NCBI GenBank assembly: GCA_045661205.1
Contig: JAZRFE010000018.1
Coordinates: 62,001-126,000 of the forward strand
Length of the DNA: 64,000 nt
Reading direction: 5' to 3'
From: HGM04593 sp045661205
GTDB lineage: Bacteria; Bacteroidota; Bacteroidia; Bacteroidales; Bacteroidaceae
A program made the translations under genes and the position numbers. Under the pieces are notes generated by a model. The model had not been told where the DNA came from and ran no database searches. It saw only the letters and a list, made by a program, of their open reading frames with translations. Shown piece by piece: positions 48,142 to 57,252 of this stretch (position 1 is its first letter; each line of letters begins with the position of its first letter).

Positions 48142-48893
48142 AATTCAAGTCCGTCGTAAGCAAGATGCACGTTGCGAGGAAGCACCTTCTCTATTTTTGC
48201 ATGCAGACCTATGTGGTGCATCATGTGAGTAAAATAGACCTTCTGCGGTTTTAAATAGTTAATGACACTGTATGCCTCCAATACCGTCTGATGCGACCCA
48301 TGAGGCTTTGAAAAACGCAGAGCATTAATCACGAGAGTTTCAACACCCAATAGTTTGTCAAGCTCTTCAGGCTCTATGAAACTCATATCTGTAATATATG
48401 CAAAAGCCCCAATACGATATCCGAGTATAGGCAATTTTCCATGAAATACCCTTATAGGCTCTATTGTAAACTCGCCAATGGTGAGCTTTTTACCCTGCTC
48501 CACACTATGCAACATTAGGTTGGGAACACCGGGATATTTTACATCTGAAAAGCAGTAAGGCAGCACACTCTTCACATGCTCGACTGTGTGCCCATCGGCA
48601 TAAACAGGAATATCACCCTTGCGACAAAACGGGCGTAAGTCGTCGAGCCCGCCGGTGTGGTCGTAATGTTTATGAGTGAGCAGTACAGCATCAATCTTAT
48701 TGAAAGGTCTGTTCAGCATCTGGGTTCTGAAATCTGGACCACAATCGATAAGTACTCTGCTGTTGCCACTCTCAATAAGAGCCGATGAACGCAAACGCGA
48801 ATCACGAGGATCGTTAGAACGACACACTTCGCACCCACAACCAAGTTCCGGTACACCCGTAGAAGTGCCACTACCCAATATTGTGATTTTCAT
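48132..48893 (-). CDS. PhnP-like MBL-fold phosphodiesterase/hydrolase
   Basis: 253 residues. The N-terminal GSGTSTGVPELGCGCEVC with Cys residues, the zinc motif LLTHKHYDHTGGLDDLR (HxHxDH) and YITDMSF, with the late His in FTHMMHHIGLH, match the PhnP/RNase Z-like branch. Members cut cyclic phosphodiesters; there are no phn genes nearby, so the substrate here is open. Starts 16 bp after murB. Confidence 0.85.
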   Translation of the reverse strand: MKITILGSGTSTGVPELGCGCEVCRSNDPRDSRLRSSALIESGNSRVLIDCGPDFRTQMLNRPFNKIDAVLLTHKHYDHTGGLDDLRPFCRKGDIPVYADGHTVEHVKSVLPYCFSDVKYPGVPNLMLHSVEQGKKLTIGEFTIEPIRVFHGKLPILGYRIGAFAYITDMSFIEPEELDKLLGVETLVINALRFSKPHGSHQTVLEAYSVINYLKPQKVYFTHMMHHIGLHAKIEKVLPRNVHLAYDGLEFYV

Positions 48894-48909
48894 ACTAAAA
48901 GCTAAATTA

Positions 48910-49917
48910 TTAATAAATCACATTGACCTCGGGGTAAATGTCCACATTAAACTTTTCCTTCACCGACATCTGTATCTGTGTAGCAAAATCCATCACCTCT
49001 TTTCCGGTTGCCCCTCCGAGGTTCACCACCACCAATGCCTGGTTGCGATAAACACCAACATGTTCGCCGCTTTTCTCCTTCCAGCTGCATTTGTCAATAA
49101 GCCATCCAGCCGAAAGTTTCACACCTCCTTCAGCCGGATAGGTAGGCATTCCGGGATAAAGTTCTTTGAGCTTTTCGGCATGAATAGAGTCCACCACAGG
49201 GTTCATAAAAAAGCTGCCGGCACTTCCTATCTCGGCAGGGTCAGGCAATTTTGCAGCACGTGTCTCACATATCGCAGCACGAATATTTTCGGCAGTTATG
49301 CCACCCATAGCCTCGCATCTCTCCTTAAGATTACCATACGAAAGTACATACTTAGGCAGTTTGTTCAATTTGAATACAACATGCGTAATTACATTTTTCC
49401 CTTTTTCGCTATTCTTGAAAATACTGTTGCGATAGCCATAGGAACAATCGTTATTAGTAAATGATACAGCACAAGACTTTTCAAGTGAAACAGCTTCGAC
49501 TTTTACGATTAAGTCACCCGCTTCTACTCCATATGCACCAACATTCTGCACAGCACTTGCACCCACCTCACCGGGAATTGCCGAGAGATTTTCCAATCCC
49601 TGCCACCCTTGCTCTACGGTGTAAGCTACAAAATCATCCCAATTTATTCCGCTGCCGGCACGTACAAAAACCGCATCTTCTGTCTCGCCAATAATCTCCA
49701 CACCTTTTATTGCCGAGTGCAGAACTACGCCATTGTAATCTCCCATAAAAAGCAGATTACTGCCACCGCCGATAACCAAATGCTTTGTATTACCAAGATG
49801 TTTGGCAATAGTGATGACATCTTCGGGAGTACTGAATTCTACAAAATGTGCAGCCTTGACGTTCATGCCGAAAGTATTATGCGGCAAGAGCGAATATGAG
49901 GAATAATGCTTTATCAT
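48910..49917 (-). CDS. murB: UDP-N-acetylenolpyruvoylglucosamine reductase MurB
   Basis: 335 residues. FAD/NADPH enzyme that makes UDP-MurNAc for peptidoglycan. FAD-binding HLVIGGGSNLLF (about residue 45), the NLSAIPGEVGASAVQNVGAYG stretch in two parts, catalytic Ser in EIGSAGSFFMNP, and final Glu near the C-terminus (DIYPEVNVIY). Length fits type I MurB (E. coli-like, with the extra Tyr-containing loop). Two-box promoter upstream. Confidence 0.95.
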   Translation of the reverse strand: MIKHYSSYSLLPHNTFGMNVKAAHFVEFSTPEDVITIAKHLGNTKHLVIGGGSNLLFMGDYNGVVLHSAIKGVEIIGETEDAVFVRAGSGINWDDFVAYTVEQGWQGLENLSAIPGEVGASAVQNVGAYGVEAGDLIVKVEAVSLEKSCAVSFTNNDCSYGYRNSIFKNSEKGKNVITHVVFKLNKLPKYVLSYGNLKERCEAMGGITAENIRAAICETRAAKLPDPAEIGSAGSFFMNPVVDSIHAEKLKELYPGMPTYPAEGGVKLSAGWLIDKCSWKEKSGEHVGVYRNQALVVVNLGGATGKEVMDFATQIQMSVKEKFNVDIYPEVNVIY

Positions 49918-49941
49918 AAACTAAAAATCATAAATTCATCG

Positions 49942-49973
49942 CGAAGATAGCGTAAATCGGCAGCAGAAACAAA
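49942..49973 (-). promoter_or_regulatory. murB promoter
   Basis: Minus strand: -33 TTTG (49973-49970), 20-nt spacer, -7 TATCTTCG (49949-49942), one mismatch. Expected start near 49936. Confidence 0.55.
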
Positions 49974-50071
49974 ATTTATTTAAAAAATTAAAACCCACAT
50001 TATGGTAAAATCGTTACAAATGATTAATTTTGCACGATTAATATAGAGAAAATAACATATCAATAAAAAAT

Positions 50072-51091
50072 ATGATAGAGCAGATAGAAAAATTGCTTGA
50101 AGAGATTAAAAACATCACAGCAAGCAACGCAGAAGAGTTAGAAGCCCTGCGCCTGAAATACCTCAGCAAAAAAGGTATCATCAACGGCCTCATGGCACAG
50201 TTCCGCGAAGTACCCGCTGAGCAGAAAAAAGAGTTCGGAGTAAAACTCAATGAGCTCAAAAATGCAACGCAAGAAAAGATAAATACATTAAAGGAGAGCC
50301 TCGAGAGCAAGGAAGAGGAGCAGTGCGAGCTCGACCTCACACGTCCCGGCTACCCTGCAAAATTGGGAACACGCCACCCCCTTTCCATTGTCAAAAACGA
50401 AATAATTGATATCTTCTCACGTTTAGGCTTTTCAATTGCCAACGGTGTTGAGGTTGAGGACGACTGGCACGTATTTTCGGCAATGAACTTCGCCGACGAC
50501 CATCCCGCTCGTGACATGCAGGATACATTCTTCGTAGAGGCGCACCCCGACATCATCCTGCGCACACACACCAGTAGCGTGCAGAGTCGCGTAATGGAGA
50601 CTTCGCAGCCCCCCATCCGCATCATCGCTCCCGGACGTGTGTACCGCAACGAGGCTATCAGCTACCGTGCACACTGTTTCTTTCACCAGTTGGAGGCACT
50701 TTATATCGACAAAAACGTATCATTCACCGACCTCAAGCAGGTGCTCTTGCTTTTTGCCAAGGAGATGTTTGGCAACGACACAAAGATACGTCTTCGCCCC
50801 TCATATTTTCCCTTCACAGAGCCTTCAGCCGAAATGGACATCAGCTGTAACATCTGCGGCGGTAAGGGTTGTCCCTTCTGCAAAGGCACAGGATGGGTAG
50901 AGATTCTCGGTTGCGGAATGGTAGATCCCAATGTCCTCGAACTCTGCGGTATCGACAGCAAGGAGTATTCGGGTTACGCACTCGGAATGGGTATCGAGCG
51001 CATCACAAACCTCAAATATCAGGTAAAAGACTTGCGTCTCTTTAGCGAGAACGACATCCGTTTCCTAAAACTCTTTGAGAGTGCAAACTAA
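50072..51091 (+). CDS. pheS: Phenylalanyl-tRNA synthetase alpha subunit
   Basis: 339 residues. Class II synthetase catalytic subunit; works as a dimer of heterodimers with PheT. The N-terminal coiled coil (about 1-85) binds tRNA. Motif 1 HPLSIVKNEIIDIFSRLGF, motif 2 RVYRNEAISYRAHCFFHQLE, and motif 3 GYALGMGIERITNL are intact. The Cys-rich CNICGGKGCPFCKGTGW loop (about 266-282) is an extra zinc-finger-like insertion seen in this phylum. A -7-like TAATTTTG lies at 50025-50032. pheT is not adjacent; nth follows 18 bp later. Confidence 0.96.
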   Translation: MIEQIEKLLEEIKNITASNAEELEALRLKYLSKKGIINGLMAQFREVPAEQKKEFGVKLNELKNATQEKINTLKESLESKEEEQCELDLTRPGYPAKLGTRHPLSIVKNEIIDIFSRLGFSIANGVEVEDDWHVFSAMNFADDHPARDMQDTFFVEAHPDIILRTHTSSVQSRVMETSQPPIRIIAPGRVYRNEAISYRAHCFFHQLEALYIDKNVSFTDLKQVLLLFAKEMFGNDTKIRLRPSYFPFTEPSAEMDISCNICGGKGCPFCKGTGWVEILGCGMVDPNVLELCGIDSKEYSGYALGMGIERITNLKYQVKDLRLFSENDIRFLKLFESAN

Positions 51092-51109
51092 CAAGCACCG
51101 ACGTTTAAG

Positions 51110-51784
51110 ATGAAAAACGAGGAACTATATAAAAAAGTACTCGAATATTTTGAAAAAGCAATACCGGTAGCCGAGACGGAGCTACATTATGAGAATCCGT
51201 TTCAGCTGCTTATTGCCGTAATACTGTCGGCACAATGCACCGACAGACGTGTGAACATGGTCACCCCCGATCTTTTCGCCGCTTACGACACGCCCGAGGA
51301 GCTTGCTCAAGCCCATCCCGACGAAATATTCAACTACATTAAAAGCATATCGTTCCCCAACAATAAGGCACGTTACCTTGTGGGTATGGCGCAACAGCTT
51401 GTCGAGAAATACGGAGGTCGTGTACCCGATACACTCGAAGAGCTCACCACCCTGCCCGGTGTTGGTCGCAAGACGGCAAATGTCATTCAGGCAGTCGTGT
51501 TCAACAAATCGGCAATGGCTGTCGACACCCATGTCTTTCGAGTGAGTCACCGCATAGGACTTGTACCCAAAAGCTGCACCACCCCATACAGCGTGGAGAA
51601 AAGGCTTGTAAAGTACATCCCCGAGTCCATAATTCCACGTGCACACCATTGGCTGATACTGCATGGAAGATACACCTGCAAGGCACGTAACCCCGAATGC
51701 GCCAAGTGCGGCCTCATAGATGTCTGCAAAGAATACTGCCGTCGCACAATAAAAGCGAGCAAGGCAACAAATAAAAATATTTAA
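51110..51784 (+). CDS. nth: Endonuclease III (DNA glycosylase/AP lyase)
   Basis: 224 residues. Removes oxidised pyrimidines and nicks the AP site. Helix-hairpin-helix LPGVGRKTANVI with the catalytic Lys just after the hairpin (GRKTA) and catalytic Asp in MAVDTHVFRV. Iron-sulfur cluster C-x6-C-x2-C-x5-C is seen in CKARNPECAKCGLIDVC near the end. Complete. Probably co-transcribed with pheS. Confidence 0.95.
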   Translation: MKNEELYKKVLEYFEKAIPVAETELHYENPFQLLIAVILSAQCTDRRVNMVTPDLFAAYDTPEELAQAHPDEIFNYIKSISFPNNKARYLVGMAQQLVEKYGGRVPDTLEELTTLPGVGRKTANVIQAVVFNKSAMAVDTHVFRVSHRIGLVPKSCTTPYSVEKRLVKYIPESIIPRAHHWLILHGRYTCKARNPECAKCGLIDVCKEYCRRTIKASKATNKNI

Positions 51785-51901
51785 TATATTTTTTATAAAA
51801 ACAGAGCCGAAACTTAAACAGAAAAAGTTATATTTGCAAAATGTTGCAATAAAGCATACATAAGTAAGAAATTTTTAATCACATTTCATAAAAACAAAGC
51901 A

Positions 51902-53155
51902 ATGATGACAATTGACAATTACAAATTTGCCGGTAAAAAGGCAATCGTTCGCGTAGACTTCAACGTTCCCTTGAACGAAGAGGGTAAAATCACAGACGAC
52001 ACTCGCATCCGTGGTGCACTACCCACACTTAAGAAAGTGTTGACTGACGGTGGTGCACTCATCATCATGTCACACATGGGCAAGCCCAAAGGCAAGGTAA
52101 ATGCAAAATACTCTTTGAGCCAGATTGTTGACGCTGTATCAGAGAAATTGGGCGTAGCTGTACAGTTCGCTCCCGACTGCGCAAAGGCAGCTGAGGCAGC
52201 AGCAGCTCTCAAAGCAGGTAAAGTTCTTTTGCTTGAGAACCTCCGTTTCTATCCCGAGGAGGAGGGCAAACCCGTAGGTATCGATAAAGAGGATCCCGCA
52301 TACAACGATGCAAAGAAAGCAATGAAAGAGTCTCAGAAAGAGTTCTCTAAGACATTGGCATCATACGCTGACTGCTACATCAACGACGCATTCGGTACAG
52401 CACACCGTCGTCACGCATCAACAGCTGTTATCGCTGACTACTTCAACGAGGATAGCAAGATGCTCGGTTACTTGATGGAAAAAGAGGTTCAGGCAGTAGA
52501 CAACATCCTCAAAGACATCAAACGCCCCTTCACAGCAATCATGGGTGGTTCTAAGGTATCTACAAAGATCGGTATCATCGAGAACCTCATGGACAAAGTA
52601 GACAACCTTATCCTTTGCGGTGGTATGACATATACATTTGCTAAGGCTCAGGGCGGTGTTGTAGGTAACTCAATCGTTGAGGATGACAAACTCCAGCTTG
52701 CTCTCGACATTATTGAGCAGGCTAAGGCAAAAGGTGTTAACCTTGTACTCGCAACAGACTGCGTAGCTGCTGATGCCTTCTCAAACGACGCAAACACACA
52801 GGTTGTTTCAGTTGCAGAAATCCCCGAAGGTTGGGAGGGCTTGGATGCTGGTCCCAACGCACGCGAAGCATTTGCTTCTGCAATCGAGAATGCAAAGACA
52901 ATCCTTTGGAACGGTCCCGCAGGTGTATTCGAGTTTGATAACTTCACAGCAGGTTCACGCGCAATTGCCGAGGCTATTGCAAAGGCTACTGCAAACGGCG
53001 CATTCTCACTCATAGGTGGTGGTGACTCAGTAGCATGTATCAACAAGTTCGGTATGGCCGACCAGGTATCATACATCTCAACAGGTGGTGGTGCTCTCCT
53101 CGAGGCAATCGAAGGTAAGGTACTCCCCGGAGTTGCAGCTATCAAAGGCGAATAA
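51902..53155 (+). CDS. pgk: Phosphoglycerate kinase
   Basis: 417 residues. Glycolytic ATP-forming step. RVDFNVPLNEEGKITDDTRI at the start, ENLRFYPEEEG, DAFGTAHRRHAS, the hinge and AIMGGSKVSTKIG, nucleotide loop WNGPAGVFEFDNF and the final SLIGGGDSVACINKFG with STGGGALLEAIEGK. Codon use is strongly biased to a few codons (for example gca, aag and ctc), as in highly expressed genes. A -7-like TATATTTG lies at 51829-51836; no clear -33. Confidence 0.97.
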   Translation: MMTIDNYKFAGKKAIVRVDFNVPLNEEGKITDDTRIRGALPTLKKVLTDGGALIIMSHMGKPKGKVNAKYSLSQIVDAVSEKLGVAVQFAPDCAKAAEAAAALKAGKVLLLENLRFYPEEEGKPVGIDKEDPAYNDAKKAMKESQKEFSKTLASYADCYINDAFGTAHRRHASTAVIADYFNEDSKMLGYLMEKEVQAVDNILKDIKRPFTAIMGGSKVSTKIGIIENLMDKVDNLILCGGMTYTFAKAQGGVVGNSIVEDDKLQLALDIIEQAKAKGVNLVLATDCVAADAFSNDANTQVVSVAEIPEGWEGLDAGPNAREAFASAIENAKTILWNGPAGVFEFDNFTAGSRAIAEAIAKATANGAFSLIGGGDSVACINKFGMADQVSYISTGGGALLEAIEGKVLPGVAAIKGE

Positions 53156-53177
53156 TAACATTCGATAAATAACGTAT

Positions 53178-53203
53178 AAACAGCGCGGCACTCCGCGCTG
53201 TTT
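53178..53203 (+). terminator. Terminator after pgk
   Basis: AAACAGCGCGG-CACT-CCGCGCTGTTT, GC-rich stem, followed by an A/T stretch rather than a pure T-run. Confidence 0.75.
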
Positions 53204-53236
53204 ATATATATAAAAACAAGCAGTCATATACCTTTT

Positions 53237-55441
53237 ATGGGAGAGAAACGTATAAGCGAAATACAGCGCAAGGCAAACATGATGTTACGTGAGAAACGTC
53301 TGAAACCGGCACTCGAGCAGATGGGCGAAGAGATAGAGACGCTCAACAGTTGGGAATTGCGCACAAAATACTCCGAGGTTACGACTGCCTACAAATACAT
53401 GCTCGAATACATGTGCAAAGGCATGCCCGACCCTAACCGCAGCCATCTGCACAGTGAACTGATAGGCAAAGCCTATCTCCTTAACGACGAAATTGCCATC
53501 TCACGTCTATCGGAACACTCGTTGAGTGTCTATTGCCAGATGCGCAGAAAATACAAAGGCGAGGCAGACATCGCCACATATCATAACAAACTTCGCGAAC
53601 ACTCCATGGCAAGGGCTATGATGCAGTTGATGCCAGGGAACGAAGAGAAAACGAAAGAACTAGCACGACGCCACGAGCAGGATAGTGCCGAGTTATTCAT
53701 GCAACTGTGGAGCACAAGCTCATGGGGAAACAAGCAACGCACCGAAGTTATGGAGGTGCTCAACGACTTTGAAGTGGACAATAGCGACAAAGCCATGATT
53801 GTAAGTGCAATCACCATCAGTTTGCTAAAACTCTTCGACCCCGTCAAAGCAATATTCCTGTGTGACGCATGCACACACGACGAAGTTGGCATATCGCAGC
53901 GTGCCCTCGTTGGCCTTTTCATCACTGCCTTCATCAACAATCATCGCATAGAACACTACCCCGAGCTGAAAAGCAGAATAGTGCAACTGTGCGAAACGCC
54001 CGATTTTGAATCGCGATTGCTCATTATACAGTTACAGTTCCTTCGCACTCGCGAGACACAGAAAATAGACCGCAAGATGCGCGAAGAGATAATCCCTGCA
54101 ATGCTCAAGAACCCCAATCTTCGCAATGCAAAACTCGGTCTCGACCTAGACAAAGAGTTTGATGAGGACGACAAAAATCCCGAGTGGCAGGCATGGCTCG
54201 ACAACGACGCAATAAAAAACAAACTCGACGAAATGGCACAGTGGCAGACCGAGGGAGCAGACGTCTACATGAGTACATTCTCCCAGCTCAAACACTTCCC
54301 ATTCTTTAACGAAATGGCAAACTGGTTCCGCCCATTTGACCTTCACAACTCAACAATTTCGGGAATAATACCCTCGACAGCCGACACTCATAATGCCAAT
54401 CTTCTGAAAACGCTCTTTGCATCGAAATTCTTCTGCAACAGCGATAAATACTCATTCAGTTTCACACTGCAACAAGTTCCCGAAGAGCAACGTGGCATGC
54501 TCATGCAGCAGCTTGGTGAACAGCATGGTGAGGAGATTGCCAATCCCGATACCGAGCAACCTGCCATCCCCCGTAAGGTCGAAGAGGAGCTGCAAGGCAA
54601 CCAATACATACAAGACCTCTACCGTTTCTTCAAGCTCTCCAGCTTTAAGAACGAATTTACCGACCCCTTCACACTCTCGCTCAACATGCTTGAATGCGAG
54701 TACACAAGCAACATATTCAGCAGCACACAAAGCATGTTGCGCATATTCCGCTACCTTTTACAAAAAGAGTATTATGCCGAAGCGTATGAAATAGGCGACA
54801 GCATAGAAAAGTCCAAAGACACAACAGTTTGTGACGCACAATTCTATCAGGAGATGGGCTACTGCAAGCAAAAGGCCGGCGAATATGACGAAGCAATAAA
54901 ATACTACAATAAAGCAGACATCATCAAGCCCGACACATTATGGACTATACGCCATACAGCACAGTGCCACAGGATGCGTCGCGACCCCAAGAGCGCACTG
55001 CCCTATTATCTGCAAGCCGAGCAACTTGTACCGGACAACCGTGCCATTCTGTTGCAAACAGGAGAGTGTCTGGTTGCACTCAAGAGGTACGACGAGGCTT
55101 TTACACGTTTCTTCAAGGTTGAATATATGGAGCCCGACTCCCTTCGCTCATGGCGCGCAATAGCATGGTGCTCATTCATGGTAGGTAAATACGAACAGGC
55201 ACAGGAGTACTATTCACGTCTGCATGCTGCACCCAAACGCAATATGCAGGACTGGCTCAATGCAGCCCATGTAGAGCTTGTTCTTGGCAACAACAGTGTG
55301 GCTATCGACTATTACCGTAAAGCTGCTACACTGTGCAAAGACGACGAATTTTCTGCAAGTCTCTTTGGAGACAAAAAAGTGCTACTTTCTAAAGGTGTTT
55401 CCCTCAACGACCTGATATTAATAAGGGACATTGTAGGCTGA
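53237..55441 (+). CDS. Large cytoplasmic TPR protein
   Basis: 734 residues, no signal peptide. Helical throughout; clear TPR units near the C-terminus at about 545-700 (EMGYCKQKAGEYDEAIKYYN, ALPYYLQAEQLVPDNRAILL, GECLVALKRYDEAFTRFFKV). A Glu/Asn-rich loop near residue 430 separates the two halves. It probably acts as a protein-protein scaffold. Found after pgk in related genomes as far as I recall, but with no known role. Confidence 0.75.
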   Translation: MGEKRISEIQRKANMMLREKRLKPALEQMGEEIETLNSWELRTKYSEVTTAYKYMLEYMCKGMPDPNRSHLHSELIGKAYLLNDEIAISRLSEHSLSVYCQMRRKYKGEADIATYHNKLREHSMARAMMQLMPGNEEKTKELARRHEQDSAELFMQLWSTSSWGNKQRTEVMEVLNDFEVDNSDKAMIVSAITISLLKLFDPVKAIFLCDACTHDEVGISQRALVGLFITAFINNHRIEHYPELKSRIVQLCETPDFESRLLIIQLQFLRTRETQKIDRKMREEIIPAMLKNPNLRNAKLGLDLDKEFDEDDKNPEWQAWLDNDAIKNKLDEMAQWQTEGADVYMSTFSQLKHFPFFNEMANWFRPFDLHNSTISGIIPSTADTHNANLLKTLFASKFFCNSDKYSFSFTLQQVPEEQRGMLMQQLGEQHGEEIANPDTEQPAIPRKVEEELQGNQYIQDLYRFFKLSSFKNEFTDPFTLSLNMLECEYTSNIFSSTQSMLRIFRYLLQKEYYAEAYEIGDSIEKSKDTTVCDAQFYQEMGYCKQKAGEYDEAIKYYNKADIIKPDTLWTIRHTAQCHRMRRDPKSALPYYLQAEQLVPDNRAILLQTGECLVALKRYDEAFTRFFKVEYMEPDSLRSWRAIAWCSFMVGKYEQAQEYYSRLHAAPKRNMQDWLNAAHVELVLGNNSVAIDYYRKAATLCKDDEFSASLFGDKKVLLSKGVSLNDLILIRDIVG

Positions 55442-55505
55442 TAGCATAAGTCATCACAAACAAAAACCACAATACTATTGTTATCCATACAAAAAAGAAT
55501 TTTGT

Positions 55506-57227
55506 ATGGAATGGTTAGTAAACATTTTGCGTACACATCCCGAAATTGCAATATTTCTCACCCTGGGATTAGGAGCATACATCGGACGTATACGCGTTAA
55601 AGGCTTCAGCCTGGGAGTAGTAACAAGCGTATTGTTGGTGGGAGTTCTTATAGGTCAGCTGAAGATACCCATTGGGGCTACCCTTAAGCCCGTCGCCTTT
55701 CTTCTATTCCTCTTTGCCATAGGCTACAAAGTGGGACCTCAATTTTTCCGAGGACTTAAAAAAGATGGACTTCCTCAAGTCTATTTTGCAATAGTGATGT
55801 GCGTGTTCATTCTTGTCGTCACGTGGGTAACAGCACTTGTCATGGGATATAATGTCGGTGAGGCCGCAGGACTGCTCTCCGGCGCACAGACTATAAGTGC
55901 TGTGATAGGCGTTGCCGGCGACACCATCAACGGCCTTGCAATATCCGAAAGCGACAAACTGAAATTAATCAATATAATCCCTGTGGCTTATGCTGTAACA
56001 TATATATACGGAACAGCCGGCTCGGCATGGATAATGTCAAGCATAGGCCCCAAAATGCTTGGAGGAGTAGAAAAGGTAAAAGCAGCCTGCAAGGAACTTG
56101 AAAAAAAGATGGGCAGCAGCGTCGGCGAAGAGCCCGGAGTATCTACTGCCGAACGTCCCGTTGTTTTTCGTGCCTATAAAATCACAAACAGTTGGTTCGA
56201 TGATACCCGTAGTGTAGCTTCGCTCGAAGAACTTTTCGCTTCGCAAGAGAAACGTCTCTTTGTGGAACGAATACGCAAGGGAAACAATATAATTAATGAA
56301 GTCACCCCCGAAACAATGCTTGCCATTGGTGACGAGGTGGTGCTCACCGGTCGTCGCGAATATGCCATTGGCGAGGAGGAGTGGATAGGTAGCGAGGTAG
56401 ATGACGAGACACTGCTCGATTTTCCTGTGATGCAGTTACGCGTATTAGTCACAGGAAAGAAGAAAAATAGCGGTCACCCCTCTTACGACGGAAAAAGTAT
56501 TGCACAGTTACGTCAAGAGAAATTCATGCATGGCGTCAGCATACGTCGCATCACACGTATAGGAGTGAACATACCCGTCTTTCCGGCTACAATAATCAAT
56601 GCCGGCGATACCATTGAACTTGTAGGCAAGAAATTCGACGTTCAGCCGGCAGCAAAGGCTATTGGCTACCCCGACCCGGAAACAAACACCACCGATGTGG
56701 TATTCCTCACAGCAGGCATTGTCGTGGGTTGTCTGGTGGGTGTACTCACTCTGCATTTAGGAGGTGTACCCATCAGCCTGAGCACTAGCGGCGGAGCACT
56801 CATCGCCGGGTTATTCTTCGGTTGGTGGCATTCACGTCGCCCCACCATGGGGGCAATACCCGAGGCCGCCCTTTGGGTGTTCAACAATATGGGACTTAAC
56901 ATCTTCATTGCCATTGTAGGAATAAGTGCCGGCCCGGGGTTTGTGCAAGGTTTCCGAGAGATAGGATTCTCACTCTTTTGCGCAGGAATTGTAGCCACAA
57001 GTCTACCCCTCATATTTGGACTTTATATAGCTACACGTTGGTTTAAGTTCCATCCCGCAATAGCACTTGGATGTTGTTGTGGAGCACGAACAACCACAGC
57101 AGCCATAGGTGCGGTGCAAGAGGCAATAGGCAGCGAAACACCCGCATTGGGCTATACAGTAACATACGCAGTGGGTAACACATTGCTCATATTGTGGGGT
57201 GTAGTCATAGTTCTACTTATTCATTAA
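55506..57227 (+). CDS. aspT: Aspartate:alanine antiporter (AAE family)
   Basis: 573 residues. Two blocks of membrane helices (about 1-170 and 395-573) are separated by a cytoplasmic part with two RCK_C/TrkA_C-type domains (around 210-290 and 300-385). Signature runs include LFAIGYKVGPQFFRGL and GLNIFIAIVGISAGPGFVQG with CCGARTTTAAIGAVQEAIG. The family exchanges aspartate in for alanine out. Directly followed, 25 bp later, by aspartate 4-decarboxylase, which completes a proton-consuming cycle. Confidence 0.92.
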   Translation: MEWLVNILRTHPEIAIFLTLGLGAYIGRIRVKGFSLGVVTSVLLVGVLIGQLKIPIGATLKPVAFLLFLFAIGYKVGPQFFRGLKKDGLPQVYFAIVMCVFILVVTWVTALVMGYNVGEAAGLLSGAQTISAVIGVAGDTINGLAISESDKLKLINIIPVAYAVTYIYGTAGSAWIMSSIGPKMLGGVEKVKAACKELEKKMGSSVGEEPGVSTAERPVVFRAYKITNSWFDDTRSVASLEELFASQEKRLFVERIRKGNNIINEVTPETMLAIGDEVVLTGRREYAIGEEEWIGSEVDDETLLDFPVMQLRVLVTGKKKNSGHPSYDGKSIAQLRQEKFMHGVSIRRITRIGVNIPVFPATIINAGDTIELVGKKFDVQPAAKAIGYPDPETNTTDVVFLTAGIVVGCLVGVLTLHLGGVPISLSTSGGALIAGLFFGWWHSRRPTMGAIPEAALWVFNNMGLNIFIAIVGISAGPGFVQGFREIGFSLFCAGIVATSLPLIFGLYIATRWFKFHPAIALGCCCGARTTTAAIGAVQEAIGSETPALGYTVTYAVGNTLLILWGVVIVLLIH

Positions 57228-57252
57228 AGTTTCACATATAAATATATTTACC